The position numbers and the translations under genes were made by a program. Shown one piece after another: positions 1-10,318 of a DNA stretch of 50,158 bases. The DNA comes from CAZFOB01 sp964520325 (GTDB lineage: Bacteria > Actinomycetota > JAICYB01), in the NCBI GenBank assembly GCA_964520325.1, contig CAZFOB010000024.1:1-50158 (forward strand), read 5' to 3'. The notes beneath the pieces are model-generated. The model was given only the letters and a program-made list of their open reading frames with translations, was not told the origin of the DNA and did not search any database. Numbering within the stretch: the stretch's first letter is position 1; every line of letters starts with the position of its first letter.

Positions 1-895
<895 letters not shown>

Positions 896-1039
896 CTCAA
901 GACTTCGAGCTCTCATTGTTGGGTTGAATCCAGCCGTCCCGGCGATCGAGCAGGAGCGCTCCTCTTCACCGGGACAATGGATTTCACTTACAAGGGTCAG
1001 GATTATTGACGATTGCCCTCGAATTCACCCGCACTATGC

Positions 1040-1053
1040 AGTTCTCAAGGAGC
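1040..1053 (-). promoter_or_regulatory. boxA-like antitermination site in the 16S rRNA leader
   Basis: The minus strand reads GCTCCTTGAGAACT followed by GCATAG. This matches the boxA-like motif (CTTTGAGAACTC type) of actinobacterial rRNA leaders and spacers, where NusB/NusE assemble an antitermination complex. It lies about 150 nt upstream of the mature 16S 5' end, the expected place. The rest of 896-1213 is leader, and I see no gene in it. Confidence 0.7.
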
Positions 1054-1127
1054 AGCGGCCCGAAAGCCAACATCGAATCTTGGGGTCACTCCCTGCCACA
1101 AGATCAGGAGGGAAGCGACGACCACCT

Positions 1128-1155
1128 AGTGTACTCCTGCGGCCCTTGCGCGCAA
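1128..1155 (-). promoter_or_regulatory. candidate rRNA operon promoter
   Basis: On the minus strand TTGCGC (1150-1155) and TACACT (1128-1133) are separated by 16 bp. The -10 matches consensus at 4 of 6 positions and the -35 at 3 of 6. It sits upstream of boxA and downstream of the neighbouring gene's stop, as an rRNA promoter should. The match is moderate and other promoters in the leader are possible. Confidence 0.4.
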
Positions 1156-1213
1156 GCCGGGAGGCTCGCGTTTGAGGGCGGAGCGAGCATACAGCAGCGC
1201 CCGGCTCGTGTGG

Positions 1214-1534
1214 CTAGCGATTGCCTCCAAAGAAGCCGCCGGCCGGGCGCGCGTGACAGTGCCAATGATCTGGGATGTTGCGCCGGTGACCGTCGGCCCA
1301 CCAGCCTTTGGCTCCGTAGTGCTCGTCGGCTACCGCTCCAAGCCGCTCCATCAGGCGCTTCTCCGTGAGGTCATCGGGCATACCGTGCGGTCGCCAGACG
1401 ATCATCGGTGTGTCACAGATCATGCACTCGGCCACCCAGCACTCCTCGTCCTCGTACAGCCAGGGCGTGAGCTTGAGAGCGACGCAGAGATCGCAATCTG
1501 CGTCATAGATCGGCAGCTCGCGGGTCTCGTTCAT
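1214..1534 (-). CDS. small HIT-like zinc-binding protein
   Basis: A 106-aa protein of unknown specific role. It has two CxxC pairs (Cys14/Cys17 and Cys37/Cys40) and, near the C-terminus, H-W-H-C-H (residues 90-94) followed by A-R-P, which fits the HxHxH signature of histidine-triad nucleotide hydrolases/transferases. The four cysteines suggest a structural zinc. Its ATG overlaps the stop of the peroxiredoxin gene by 4 nt (ATGA), so the two are probably translationally coupled. It is the last gene before the divergently placed rRNA leader. Assignment to the HIT superfamily rests on the motif only; substrate is unknown. Confidence 0.7.
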   Translation of the reverse strand: MNETRELPIYDADCDLCVALKLTPWLYEDEECWVAECMICDTPMIVWRPHGMPDDLTEKRLMERLGAVADEHYGAKGWWADGHRRNIPDHWHCHARPAGGFFGGNR

Positions 1535-1989
1535 GCGAAGAGGCCCTCGACGTGACCGTAGACGGCTTCGGCGTGTCCCTTGCCGGTGATCGGGGCCGCC
1601 GGGTAGGTCTTCAACACCCGGCCGTCCTCACCGATGACCGCCGTCGCGCGCCGGGCGAGCTCCCGGTCCTCTTTGAGGACGTCGTAGGCCTTGGCGATCG
1701 CCGCATCAGGGTCGGCGATCAGCGGGAAGCGAAAACCTCCGTGCTTGGCGGCGAAGGATCTCTGGTCGTCCAACGAGTCGACCGAGCAGCCGGCAAGTCG
1801 AACTCCGAGTTCCTCGAACCGATCGAACCATGCCTCGAACTCGTTCGCCTCGGCGGTGCACCCCGGGGTCGCGGCCTTGGGGTAGAAGAACAGCACGAGA
1901 GGCCCGGCCTCGAGAGCGTCCTTCAATCGGAACCGACCGCCCGTCGAGTCGGCGTCGAACCCGGGAGCCTCGGCCCCCTCGGCGATCAA
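1531..1989 (-). CDS. bcp: thiol peroxidase, Bcp/PrxQ-type peroxiredoxin
   Basis: Cytoplasmic peroxiredoxin that reduces hydrogen peroxide and organic hydroperoxides. The 152-aa length is normal for the family. The active-site block FYPKAATPGCTAEANEF places the peroxidatic cysteine at residue 44, and the ARRATAVI segment near residue 115 supplies the catalytic Arg. The resolving cysteine usually found five residues after the peroxidatic one is Asn49 here; the only other cysteine is Cys68, so it is either a 1-Cys form or uses an unusual partner. The start is TTG, preceded by GAAGG six bases upstream. It lies between erpA and the HIT-like gene. Confidence 0.93.
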   Translation of the reverse strand: MIAEGAEAPGFDADSTGGRFRLKDALEAGPLVLFFYPKAATPGCTAEANEFEAWFDRFEELGVRLAGCSVDSLDDQRSFAAKHGGFRFPLIADPDAAIAKAYDVLKEDRELARRATAVIGEDGRVLKTYPAAPITGKGHAEAVYGHVEGLFA

Positions 1990-2038
1990 CGTCGGCCTTC
2001 TGGTTCCGCTGAGCGTCGCACCATTGCGCCGCTCGTCG

Positions 2039-2401
2039 TTACTGGAAGCTCTCGCCGCAGGCGCAGCTGCTCTGCGCGTTGGGGTTCTCGATCACGAACC
2101 CCGACTTGTTGAGGCTCTCGGCCCAGTCGATGACCAAACCCTTGAGATACGGAGCCGACATCGGGTCGGACACGATCTTGACGCCGTCGATCTCGTCTAC
2201 GAGGTCGGTCGCCACGATGTCGGTGTCGAAGAAGAGCCCGTAACGGAATCCGGCGCAGCCGCCGGGCTGCACCTCGAGTCGCAGCGCCGCATCGGGGTTG
2301 CCTTCCTGCGCCGCCAGCTCGCGGACCTTGTCTGCCGCGCGTGACGTCAGGGTGAAGATGTGCTCAGCAGCTTGGGTGATTTCCAGTGATCTTCTCGCCA
2401 T
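2039..2401 (-). CDS. erpA: iron-sulfur cluster insertion protein (A-type carrier)
   Basis: A-type Fe-S carrier of the IscA/ErpA/HesB family, which accepts a nascent cluster and passes it to apo-enzymes. At 120 aa it carries the three family cysteines: one in the PGGCAGFRYGL block and two in the C-terminal SCACGESF. The acidic core EIDGVKIVSDPMSAPYL is also typical. The first 15 residues are extra compared with most homologues, but the ATG with GAGGG upstream is acceptable. It precedes the peroxiredoxin gene by 49 bp. ErpA versus IscA is chosen because no isc operon surrounds it. Confidence 0.9.
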   Translation of the reverse strand: MARRSLEITQAAEHIFTLTSRAADKVRELAAQEGNPDAALRLEVQPGGCAGFRYGLFFDTDIVATDLVDEIDGVKIVSDPMSAPYLKGLVIDWAESLNKSGFVIENPNAQSSCACGESFQ

Positions 2402-2449
2402 AGTCCCTCAAGCGTAACAACCACCCGGCCGGCCGGCGTATTTCCTCAG

Positions 2450-3501
<1,052 letters not shown>

Positions 3502-3505
<4 letters not shown>

Positions 3506-4095
3506 CGGTCGGCTCCGACGTTGTCCGAACGTCCGAGTGCACGGAGTGCGTGGCGAAGCAGCGTCGGTGCGTCGCCGTCCGGCGGCAACCCGCCGAGCAC
3601 AGCTTGGATCTCTTGAGTTGTGTAGCCGAGACCCTTGAGTGCCTCGCGAACCTCGGCGAGGGGTGACGCCTTCCCGGTGGTCGTGACGACCGGATCCGCG
3701 ATGACACCGATCGTGTCGCGCAGCTCGACGACGATGCGTTCGGCGGTCTTCTTGCCGACGCCTGAGACGAGGCCCAATGCCCCGTGGTCGCTCGTCGCGA
3801 TCGCCCGCTCAAGCGCGTGCGCGGTGTGGAACGAAAGGATCCCGAGTGCCACCTTCGGCCCGACACCAGACACGCTCGTGAGCAACCGGAACAGCTCGCG
3901 TCCGCGCTCGGTGGCGAATCCGTAGACGTGCACATTCTCGTCTTTGATGAGCAGGACGGTATGCACCGTCACGTCGCCCTTGATCTTCGCGAGGTCGGCC
4001 GTTGGCATCTCGATGCGCAAACCGACGCCACCGATCGAGAGCACGGCGGCGTCCTCGGTAACGCTTTCGATGTGACCGCGGAGGAATTCAAGCAC
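3502..4095 (-). CDS. ruvA: Holliday junction DNA helicase subunit RuvA
   Basis: Tetrameric junction-binding protein that loads RuvB. About 197 aa, normal length. It has an N-terminal OB fold (VLEFLRGHIESV, the equivalent of MIGRLRG), two helix-hairpin-helix motifs around VSGVGPKVALGIL and VSGVGKKTAERIV, and a C-terminal domain III that contacts RuvB (EALKGLGYTTQEI). I start at GTG 4095 because it aligns with the family N-terminus; a TTG at 4104 would add three residues. It overlaps the end of ruvC by 8 nt. Confidence 0.96.
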
Positions 4096-4579
4096 CCTGG
4101 GCAAGCCTTCTCAACTTACGGGCGGCGGCATGGGTGATCGCGAGCCCCAGCGCATCGGCCGCGTCGGCCGGCGTGGGCGGCGCGTCGAGGTCGAGCAAAC
4201 GCCCCACCATCATGGCGACCTGCTTCTTGTCGGCTTGTCCGTATCCGGTGATGGCTTGCTTGACCTCGTTGGCGGTGTACTCCGCGATCTCGCATCCGGC
4301 TTGCTCGGCGACGAGCAGAGCGATACCGGCGGCTTGCCCGACCGACATCGCCGTCCTGGCGTTCGCGTTGAAGAGGACGCGTTCGACCGCGACCGCGTCT
4401 GGGCGGTGTTTCTCCATGAGAAGTACCAGCGCATCGTGCAGCGCAGCCAGACGTCCGGGAACCGCGCCCCGCGCTGTGCGGATCGCCCCGAAGTCGACGG
4501 CTCTGATGCGTCCATCCTTCCGCTCAACCAGCCCGTACCCGGCGCAGGTCAAGCCGGGGTCGAGGCCCAGCACTCGCAT
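4088..4579 (-). CDS. ruvC: crossover junction endodeoxyribonuclease RuvC
   Basis: Holliday junction resolvase that nicks two strands symmetrically. The 163-aa protein begins with the catalytic RNase H-like strand VLGLDPGLTCAGYG (Asp7) and keeps the acidic residues in AVERVLFNANARTAMSVGQA and the C-terminal PADAADALGLAITHA helix. First gene of ruvCAB, transcribed divergently from the membrane mannosyltransferase at 4642 across a 62-bp spacer. Confidence 0.97.
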   Translation of the reverse strand: MRVLGLDPGLTCAGYGLVERKDGRIRAVDFGAIRTARGAVPGRLAALHDALVLLMEKHRPDAVAVERVLFNANARTAMSVGQAAGIALLVAEQAGCEIAEYTANEVKQAITGYGQADKKQVAMMVGRLLDLDAPPTPADAADALGLAITHAAARKLRRLAQGA

Positions 4580-4629
4580 CTGCCGAGGCTATGGGCCGCA
4601 GGTGACAAGAGCCACGAACTTGCCGTTCG

Positions 4630-4635
4630 TAGAAT
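4630..4635 (+). promoter_or_regulatory. -10 element of a probable leaderless promoter (mannosyltransferase gene)
   Basis: TAGAAT matches the -10 consensus at 5 of 6 positions and ends only 6 nt before the GTG start at 4642, so transcription would begin at about the start codon. There is no Shine-Dalgarno sequence in the gap. A good -35 is not seen at 17 bp; GTGACA at 4602-4607 is too far away. Confidence 0.45.
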
Positions 4636-4641
4636 CCACGG

Positions 4642-5751
4642 GTGTCATCGGCGAGAAGGGTGTTCTGGCAGATCGTCCTGTTGTGTATTGGGGTTCGGGT
4701 CGCCCTCGAGATCGTCGGAGTGGTCTCCCTAACGCTGCACGGCGAGCCCGTCTTGTCCAACGCGCTCGAGCTCTGGCGAAGATGGGATGCCAACCATTAC
4801 CTGCGCCTCGCCGAGGTCGGCTACCGCACCGGCACCCCCCCTCCGGACGATCCCCTGTTCATCGTGTTCTTCCCTTTCTTCCCGCTCGCCGTGCGGATCG
4901 TCTCGGTGCTCGCGCGGGATCTCGTGGCATCCGGACTGGCGGTGTCGTTTCTCGCAAGCGTGGGGGCGACGTGGCTCCTCTATCGCATCGTCGCCCTCGA
5001 TCGCTCCGAGGAGGAGGCGTGGCGGGCCGTCGTCCTGCTCCTATCGTTCCCGACCGCGTACTTCCTGGCTGCTCCCTACAGCGAAGCGCTTTTCCTATTC
5101 GCGGTGCTCGCGTCCGTCTACGCGGCCCGCACCGGCCGGTGGGCGCGCAGCGGACTGGCCGGAGCCCTCGCGACGGGGACGCGCGTCACGGGAGTCGCGC
5201 TTCTACCAGCCCTCATCGCCGAAGCGATGCGCGGACGCTTGGGCATCGCAGACCGTGGCAGAAGGCTGGCATGGGTCGCAGCGTCGGGGACCGGGCTTCT
5301 GATCTATCTCGCGATCAATCAGCTCGTCCACAACGATCCGCTGTGGTTCCTCGAGGTGCAACGGATGCATTGGTTTCAGCACGCCGTCCCGCCGTGGCAG
5401 TCGATCATCGACGGCGTGCGGGGCATGTTCGAGGGGTCCAACGATTCGACCCGGACATTGATCTTCGTTGGACGCACGGTCGCGTTCGCGTTCGCGCTGT
5501 CGTTGCTCGTGATCGCCGTGAGACGTCTGCGGGTCGCAGACACCCTCTATGCGTGGAGTGGGTTCGTCCTGATCCTGTCAACGGCATGGCTCATCAGCCT
5601 TCCTCGGTACCTGCTCGTGCTCTATCCGTTGTTCGTCGTCGGAGCCCAGCTCACGAGATCCAAGCGCGTGTTCATTCCCATCGTTGTGGGAGGAACAGCG
5701 CTGCAGGTCGCCCTCTTCTCGCGCTACGCGGTCGGTAAATGGACGTTCTGA
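4642..5751 (+). CDS. PIG-V-like polytopic mannosyltransferase (GT-C fold)
   Basis: Integral membrane protein of 369 aa with about eight to ten hydrophobic helices. The luminal/periplasmic motif WRRWDANHYLRLAEVGY (residues 46-61) is the signature of the PIG-V family, lipid-phosphomannose-dependent mannosyltransferases; Asp49 is the likely catalytic residue. In actinobacteria such enzymes add mannose to proteins or cell-envelope glycolipids. The start is GTG with a TAGAAT box 6 nt upstream. The 3' end overlaps the next membrane protein gene by 13 nt, indicating an operon. Donor and acceptor are not shown by the sequence. Confidence 0.8.
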   Translation: MSSARRVFWQIVLLCIGVRVALEIVGVVSLTLHGEPVLSNALELWRRWDANHYLRLAEVGYRTGTPPPDDPLFIVFFPFFPLAVRIVSVLARDLVASGLAVSFLASVGATWLLYRIVALDRSEEEAWRAVVLLLSFPTAYFLAAPYSEALFLFAVLASVYAARTGRWARSGLAGALATGTRVTGVALLPALIAEAMRGRLGIADRGRRLAWVAASGTGLLIYLAINQLVHNDPLWFLEVQRMHWFQHAVPPWQSIIDGVRGMFEGSNDSTRTLIFVGRTVAFAFALSLLVIAVRRLRVADTLYAWSGFVLILSTAWLISLPRYLLVLYPLFVVGAQLTRSKRVFIPIVVGGTALQVALFSRYAVGKWTF

Positions 5752-6926
5752 ACCGCCTGCGCACCTTCCTCGTCGCACATCTGTGGGTGCAGGCCGTGCT
5801 CGTGTCATCTGTTGCCTTCGCGATCTACGCGGTCACGCGACGCGCGGACAATCCGTACAACCAATACGTCCTGTTGTCCGATGCCTTCCTGCACGGTCGA
5901 CTGCACCTCGTCGACTCCCCGCCATTCCTCGAGATCGCCCAGTTCGGGAACCGCTCGTACGTCATCGACCCTCCGGCGCCAACGCTGTTTCTGCTTCCCT
6001 TCGTAGCGATCTTCGGAACGGGAGCCGATCACGTTCTTGTGTCGTGCGGCGTCGGAGCCCTGGCGATCGGCTTCATCTACACCGCGGCGCGTCGCTTGTG
6101 GACCGACGTCCGCTTCGCGTTCGCGATGACGCTACTCGTCGCGCTTGGGACGAATCTCTGGTGGCTCGCATCCGACGGCGGACTTTGGTCGTTCGCCCAC
6201 GTCTCTGCGGTGTTCTTCCTCGCGGCCGGGATGGCCGAAGCGACGGGGAAACGACGCGCATGGCTCATAGGTCTGTGCGTCGGCCTCGCCGGTCTCTCGC
6301 GCCTGCCCGTGTTCCTCATCTCGCCGCTCTACCTCTACCTCGCACTCGACGGAGACATGCGGCTCCGCCGTCACAACGTCGAGCGCACCATGTGGTTCGG
6401 ATCCACGGTCGCGTTGTGCGCATCGGGCTACGTCTGGTACAACGCCGCGCGCTACGGCACGATCTTCGATCGCGGCTACTATCACACGCAGTACCTCGGC
6501 GAGTGGTGGTTCGCACGCGGCCGTTTCGACGTCACGTACGTCCCGCGCCATCTTCGCGCGATCTTCTACGAGTTCCCGAACGTCCGGGATCGGTTCCCGT
6601 TCTTCTTCCCGAAGTTCGTCGGCGTGGCGTTGGTGGTCACGACACCGGCGTGGCTCTACGCGCTGCGAGCGCGATTGGATCCGCGCAACATCGCCGCGAT
6701 CGTTGCGCTCGCTTTGGTGGCGGTGCCTCTGGTGACGCACGGGACGGTGGGGTTCTCTCAGTTCGGCTACCGCTTCGCGATGGACGCGTTGCCGTGCCTG
6801 CTGCTGCTCACCGCATCGGGCATGCGTGAACGGCTGAGCACCGGGAGGACGATCATCATCGGGGTCTGCGTGCTCGTGAACCTGTGGGGCGTACTCGCCT
6901 TCAACAGGTTCGGCTGGTCGAGCTAG
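5739..6926 (+). CDS. polytopic membrane protein, GT-C glycosyltransferase-like
   Basis: A 395-aa membrane protein with roughly ten hydrophobic segments. The first loop carries NQYVLLSDAFLHGRLHL and a following YVIDPPAP segment, an arrangement seen in actinobacterial GT-C-like (family 39-like) membrane proteins of unknown specificity; acidic residues in the loop could be catalytic. It overlaps the PIG-V-like gene upstream by 13 nt and converges with yebC, sharing 4 nt at the 3' ends. A glycosyltransferase role is inferred from topology and the neighbour. Confidence 0.7.
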   Translation: MDVLNRLRTFLVAHLWVQAVLVSSVAFAIYAVTRRADNPYNQYVLLSDAFLHGRLHLVDSPPFLEIAQFGNRSYVIDPPAPTLFLLPFVAIFGTGADHVLVSCGVGALAIGFIYTAARRLWTDVRFAFAMTLLVALGTNLWWLASDGGLWSFAHVSAVFFLAAGMAEATGKRRAWLIGLCVGLAGLSRLPVFLISPLYLYLALDGDMRLRRHNVERTMWFGSTVALCASGYVWYNAARYGTIFDRGYYHTQYLGEWWFARGRFDVTYVPRHLRAIFYEFPNVRDRFPFFFPKFVGVALVVTTPAWLYALRARLDPRNIAAIVALALVAVPLVTHGTVGFSQFGYRFAMDALPCLLLLTASGMRERLSTGRTIIIGVCVLVNLWGVLAFNRFGWSS

Positions 6927-7672
6927 CCAACTTCAGCCAGCACCTCGTCCGGGACATCGAAGTTCATGTACACGTTCTGGATGTCGTCGTGGTCGTCGAG
7001 GAGGTCGAGCAGCTTGAGCACCGGACGCGCGCCTGACGCGTCGAGCTCGACCGTCGTCTGCGGAAGCATCGTGAGCTCGGCGCTCTCGATCTCGATACCG
7101 GCGGCGGCAAGAGCGTCTTTCACGCTGGTGAATGCCGCAACATCGGTCACGACCTCGAAGCGTCCATCGTCGGCCGGGCGGACGTCCTCAGCACCGCCTT
7201 CGGCCGCAGCGGCGAGGACGTCGTCCTCGCTCTTCCCGACGACCGTGATGAGCCCGCGACGGTCGAACATCCACGCAACGGAGCCGGGCTCACCGAGGTT
7301 GCCGCCAGCTCGTGTCAGCGCTGTTCGGATGTCACCGCCCGTGCGGTTGCGGTTCTCCGTGAGCGCATCGATGAGCACGGCTACACCTCCGGGGGCGTAA
7401 CCCTCATACGTCACGCGCTCATACTTCACATCGTCGCCGAGCTCGCCGGCGGCCCGCTTGGCAGCACGTTCGATGGTGTCGGCAGGGACACGGCCGGCCT
7501 TCGCACGGTCGATCGCCGCTGCGAGGGTCATGTTGTTGGCGGGGTTGGACGTCCCGGCTTCTCGCGCGGCGACCTCGATGCCTCGGATCAGCTTCGCAAA
7601 CAGCTTCCCGCGCTTGGCGTCAACGATCGCCTTTTTGTGCTTGATGCTCGCCCATTTGGAATGTCCGGACAT
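6923..7672 (-). CDS. yebC: YebC/PmpR family DNA-binding regulator / translation factor
   Basis: The 249-aa protein begins MSGHSKWASIKHKKAIVDAK, the family hallmark, and continues with the RGIEVAAREAGTSNPANN block and the C-terminal three-domain fold. YebC-type proteins have been described both as transcriptional regulators and, more recently, as helpers at polyproline-stalled ribosomes. It lies 9 bp after the methyltransferase gene, but the usual actinobacterial link to ruvC is interrupted here by two plus-strand membrane genes. Confidence 0.96.
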   Translation of the reverse strand: MSGHSKWASIKHKKAIVDAKRGKLFAKLIRGIEVAAREAGTSNPANNMTLAAAIDRAKAGRVPADTIERAAKRAAGELGDDVKYERVTYEGYAPGGVAVLIDALTENRNRTGGDIRTALTRAGGNLGEPGSVAWMFDRRGLITVVGKSEDDVLAAAAEGGAEDVRPADDGRFEVVTDVAAFTSVKDALAAAGIEIESAELTMLPQTTVELDASGARPVLKLLDLLDDHDDIQNVYMNFDVPDEVLAEVG

Positions 7673-7681
7673 GTCTAGATG

Positions 7682-8440
7682 CTAGCCCTTGCTGGTCACT
7701 AAAACGCATTGCGGCGTGCGCATATGCAGGCGACCATCGTAGGTCTGTGGGCGGTAGATCTCTTTGATGTCACTCGGGATGTCCTTGAGCATCTGCAGGG
7801 CCCGGTCGCGGCGGTCGGGTGGACAGTCCACGCGCTCGAACCAGTCGGTGACGTCGTGCGACTGGTAGACGACGTCGGACGCCCGCACGGCGAACCCGGC
7901 GTTCTCGACGATCTCCTTCCACTCACGTGGACTGCGCGCACGCTCGTGTGTCGGGTCTCGCCAGCGTTCGAGCTCGTTGTGCCACTCCTCCCATCCGTCC
8001 GGCGGCGACTGATCCGAGAGGGCGAACACACCGCCTGTCTTGAGGATCCGCGACGCTTCATCGGCCCACGCCTGGGCGTCGGCGAACTGGTGCGGAGCGC
8101 GGTGCGCCACAACCCCGTTGAGTGAGTCGTCTGCGAAGGGCAACACTTCAGCCCACGACTCGACGAGTGGGACGGCCGGAGTACCGAAACGTTGGTTCCA
8201 CCCCTCACGAGTCGCGATGAGCATCTCGTGCGTCGGGTCACTCGGGATCACCCGGCATCCGGCGCGGGCGAACGCGAATGCGTTGTAGCCGGCGCCTGTT
8301 GCGACGTCCAGAACGAGCGCTCCTTCTGGGAAGTCGCAGAGCTCGACCAGGCGGCGGATGGAGTCTCTGTCCTCGGCCTTCGTGCCCTCGGCGGCGAAGG
8401 CCGAGGCGTACTTCCCCCACGTCTCCCGGATCTCACTCAC
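7682..8440 (-). CDS. class I SAM-dependent methyltransferase
   Basis: A 252-aa Rossmann-fold methyltransferase. Motif I is VLDVATGAGYNAFAFARAG (residues 43-61), followed by a D-P-T-H acidic loop and a post-motif region similar to UbiE/Methyltransf_11 proteins (VVAHRAPHQFADAQAWADEA, then a LKTGGVFALSDQ strand). The substrate is not identifiable. Its GTG overlaps the upstream VOC stop by 4 nt (GTGA). Confidence 0.85.
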   Translation of the reverse strand: MSEIRETWGKYASAFAAEGTKAEDRDSIRRLVELCDFPEGALVLDVATGAGYNAFAFARAGCRVIPSDPTHEMLIATREGWNQRFGTPAVPLVESWAEVLPFADDSLNGVVAHRAPHQFADAQAWADEASRILKTGGVFALSDQSPPDGWEEWHNELERWRDPTHERARSPREWKEIVENAGFAVRASDVVYQSHDVTDWFERVDCPPDRRDRALQMLKDIPSDIKEIYRPQTYDGRLHMRTPQCVLVTSKG

Positions 8441-8811
8441 TTGCCGAACCGGATCCGGTAGCCGTTGGGGTCCATGACAGCGAACTCTCGCATGCCGTGC
8501 TCACGGTCGCCGAGCGGTTCACAGAGCTCGGTGCGCGCTGCGATCTCATCATGGAGTGCGTTGACGTCATCGGGATAGATGTAGAGGACGCCGGTCAGAG
8601 CAGGATCGTGGTCGTGCTCCTCGCCCGGCGCATGCTCGTGCGGCGGCTCCCACACGAACATCAGCTGCACACCGTCTCGTTCGACAGCACAGAACCCCGG
8701 TGGTTCACCCATCGTGCCTGTCACGGTGAACCCGAGGACCTCCGTGTAATAGGTCATCGTCTGCTGGAGGTCCTTTGCCAAGAGCATCGGGGTCAAGCGG
8801 TCCAGCCTCAC
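8437..8811 (-). CDS. VOC superfamily (glyoxalase/bleomycin-resistance-like) protein
   Basis: A 124-aa single VOC module pair: beta-alpha-beta starts with LTPMLLAKDLQQTMTYYTEVLGF and ends in the metal-site strand REFAVMDPNGYRIRFGK, where the Glu ligand expected in glyoxalases (DPxGhxhEf) is Arg, so metal chemistry may be altered. The His/Glu-rich loop (HEHAPGEEHDHD) in the middle is unusual. GTGA overlaps on both sides place it in the pdxS-pdxT-VOC-methyltransferase operon. Confidence 0.8.
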   Translation of the reverse strand: MRLDRLTPMLLAKDLQQTMTYYTEVLGFTVTGTMGEPPGFCAVERDGVQLMFVWEPPHEHAPGEEHDHDPALTGVLYIYPDDVNALHDEIAARTELCEPLGDREHGMREFAVMDPNGYRIRFGK

Positions 8812-9386
8812 GTGATCGCCTCCATCAATAGACGGTGGAGGCCCGGCTCATCACTGAGCTCGGGATGGAACGTCGCGGCGATCGTGTTGCCCTCCCGCAC
8901 CACGATCGGCCCGCCTCGGTGTTCGGCTAGCACTTCGACGCTTGGGCCAACCGCGGAGATCACCGGCGCCCTGATGAAGACCGCGTGCATCGAGCCGACG
9001 TCCTTCACATCGACGTCGTCCTCGAAGCTGTCGACCTGACGTCCGTAGGCATTGCGTTGGATCGACATATCGAGCGTACCGATGCTCGGCCAGCGGTTCT
9101 GCTCCTCGCCCCCGAGGATCGTTCTCGCGAGGAGGATCGCGCCGGCGCACGTTCCGAGCACGGGCATGCCATCGTCGATCCGTTTGCGCATCGGCTCGAT
9201 CATGTCGTGCTCGGCGAGCATGAACCCGATCGTCGTCGACTCCCCGCCGGGGATAACGAGCGCATCGATCTGCTCGAGATCCTCGAGCGTGCGGACTTCT
9301 CGCGCGATTGCCCCGATGTCCGATAGCAGACCCATGTGCTCACGTACGTCACCCTGCAGAGCGAGGACGCCAACCGCGAATGCCAC
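8808..9386 (-). CDS. pdxT: pyridoxal 5'-phosphate synthase glutaminase subunit PdxT
   Basis: Class I glutamine amidotransferase that supplies ammonia to PdxS for de novo vitamin B6 synthesis. The 192-aa protein has the N-terminal VGVLALQGDVREH block, PGGEST at 46-51, the nucleophile Cys80 in GTCAGAILLA, and the His-x-Glu of the triad in ATFHPELS. The GTG start directly abuts the pdxS stop (TAG-GTG), so the two subunits are co-translated. Confidence 0.97.
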   Translation of the reverse strand: MAFAVGVLALQGDVREHMGLLSDIGAIAREVRTLEDLEQIDALVIPGGESTTIGFMLAEHDMIEPMRKRIDDGMPVLGTCAGAILLARTILGGEEQNRWPSIGTLDMSIQRNAYGRQVDSFEDDVDVKDVGSMHAVFIRAPVISAVGPSVEVLAEHRGGPIVVREGNTIAATFHPELSDEPGLHRLLMEAIT

Positions 9387-10262
9387 CTACCAGCCGCGGT
9401 CTTGGAGCCGCGTCTCGAGCGTGCTGATCTCCTGACCACGCATCGGCTCACCGAGGCCGCGCGTAGCCCGCGCGACGGCGTCCGGATCCTGGAAGTAGGT
9501 CGTGGCTTCGACGATCGCGCGTGCACGGTTCTCGGGATCATCGCTCTTGAAGATCCCCGATCCGACGAAGACCCCTTCGCACCCGAGCTGCATCATGAGC
9601 GCGGCGTCCGCCGGCGTCGCCAGACCTCCGGCGGCGAAGTTTACGACCGGAAGCTTCCCGGAACCGGCCACCTCCTGCACCAGGTCGAGCGGCGCGCGCA
9701 GCTCCTTGGCCGCCGAAGCGAGCTCTTCCGGGCGGAGCGTGGTCAGAGCTCGGATGGCGCTGCTCACCGAGCGCATGTGCCGGACGGCTTCGACCACGTT
9801 GCCCGTGCCGGCCTCGCCCTTCGTCCGGATCATCGCCGCACCCTCTGAGATGCGACGCAGCGCTTCGCCGAGGTCCGTCGCACCGCACACGAAGGGCACC
9901 GTGAAGGCCCACTTGTCGATGTGATGCGCCTCGTCGGCCGGTGTCAGCACCTCGGACTCGTCGATGAAATCGACGCCGACCGATTGGAGGATCTGGGCTT
10001 CGACGAAGTGTCCGATGCGAGCTTTGGCCATCACAGGGACCGTGACGGCGCCGACGATCTCCTCGATCTTGCGGAGATCTGCCATACGGGCAACACCGCC
10101 TTCTGCGCGGATATCGGCCGGCACGCGCTCAAGGGCCATGACCGAGACGGCGCCGGCCTGCTCCGCGAGCTTCGCCTGCTCAGCGTTGGTGACGTCCATG
10201 ATCACGCCGCCTTTGAGCATCTCCGCCAGACCACGCTTGACCGCAACCGTGCCGCGCTCCAT
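9387..10262 (-). CDS. pdxS: pyridoxal 5'-phosphate synthase lyase subunit PdxS
   Basis: Forms PLP from ribose 5-phosphate, glyceraldehyde 3-phosphate and ammonia channelled from PdxT. The 291-aa TIM barrel starts MERGTVAVKRGLAEMLKGG; it holds VIMDVTNAEQAKLAEQAGA, VMAKARIGHFVEAQIL, the lysine-bearing DKWAFTVPFVCGATDLGEAL segment and the phosphate loop TKGEAGTGN. I start at the ATG 10262 because a perfect AGGAGG lies 6 nt upstream; the frame remains open further upstream but has no family similarity there. Confidence 0.97.
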   Translation of the reverse strand: MERGTVAVKRGLAEMLKGGVIMDVTNAEQAKLAEQAGAVSVMALERVPADIRAEGGVARMADLRKIEEIVGAVTVPVMAKARIGHFVEAQILQSVGVDFIDESEVLTPADEAHHIDKWAFTVPFVCGATDLGEALRRISEGAAMIRTKGEAGTGNVVEAVRHMRSVSSAIRALTTLRPEELASAAKELRAPLDLVQEVAGSGKLPVVNFAAGGLATPADAALMMQLGCEGVFVGSGIFKSDDPENRARAIVEATTYFQDPDAVARATRGLGEPMRGQEISTLETRLQDRGW

Positions 10263-10318
10263 CGAACTCCTCCTATCGGGTGGATGCCTATGGTACGGCG
10301 GTGATGCAGCGGAGCGGG

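Noticed and set aside
4134..5738. A 534-codon plus-strand ORF
   Set aside because: It is antisense to ruvC and out of frame with the mannosyltransferase; its translation is Arg/Ser/Pro-rich, typical of a high-GC shadow frame.
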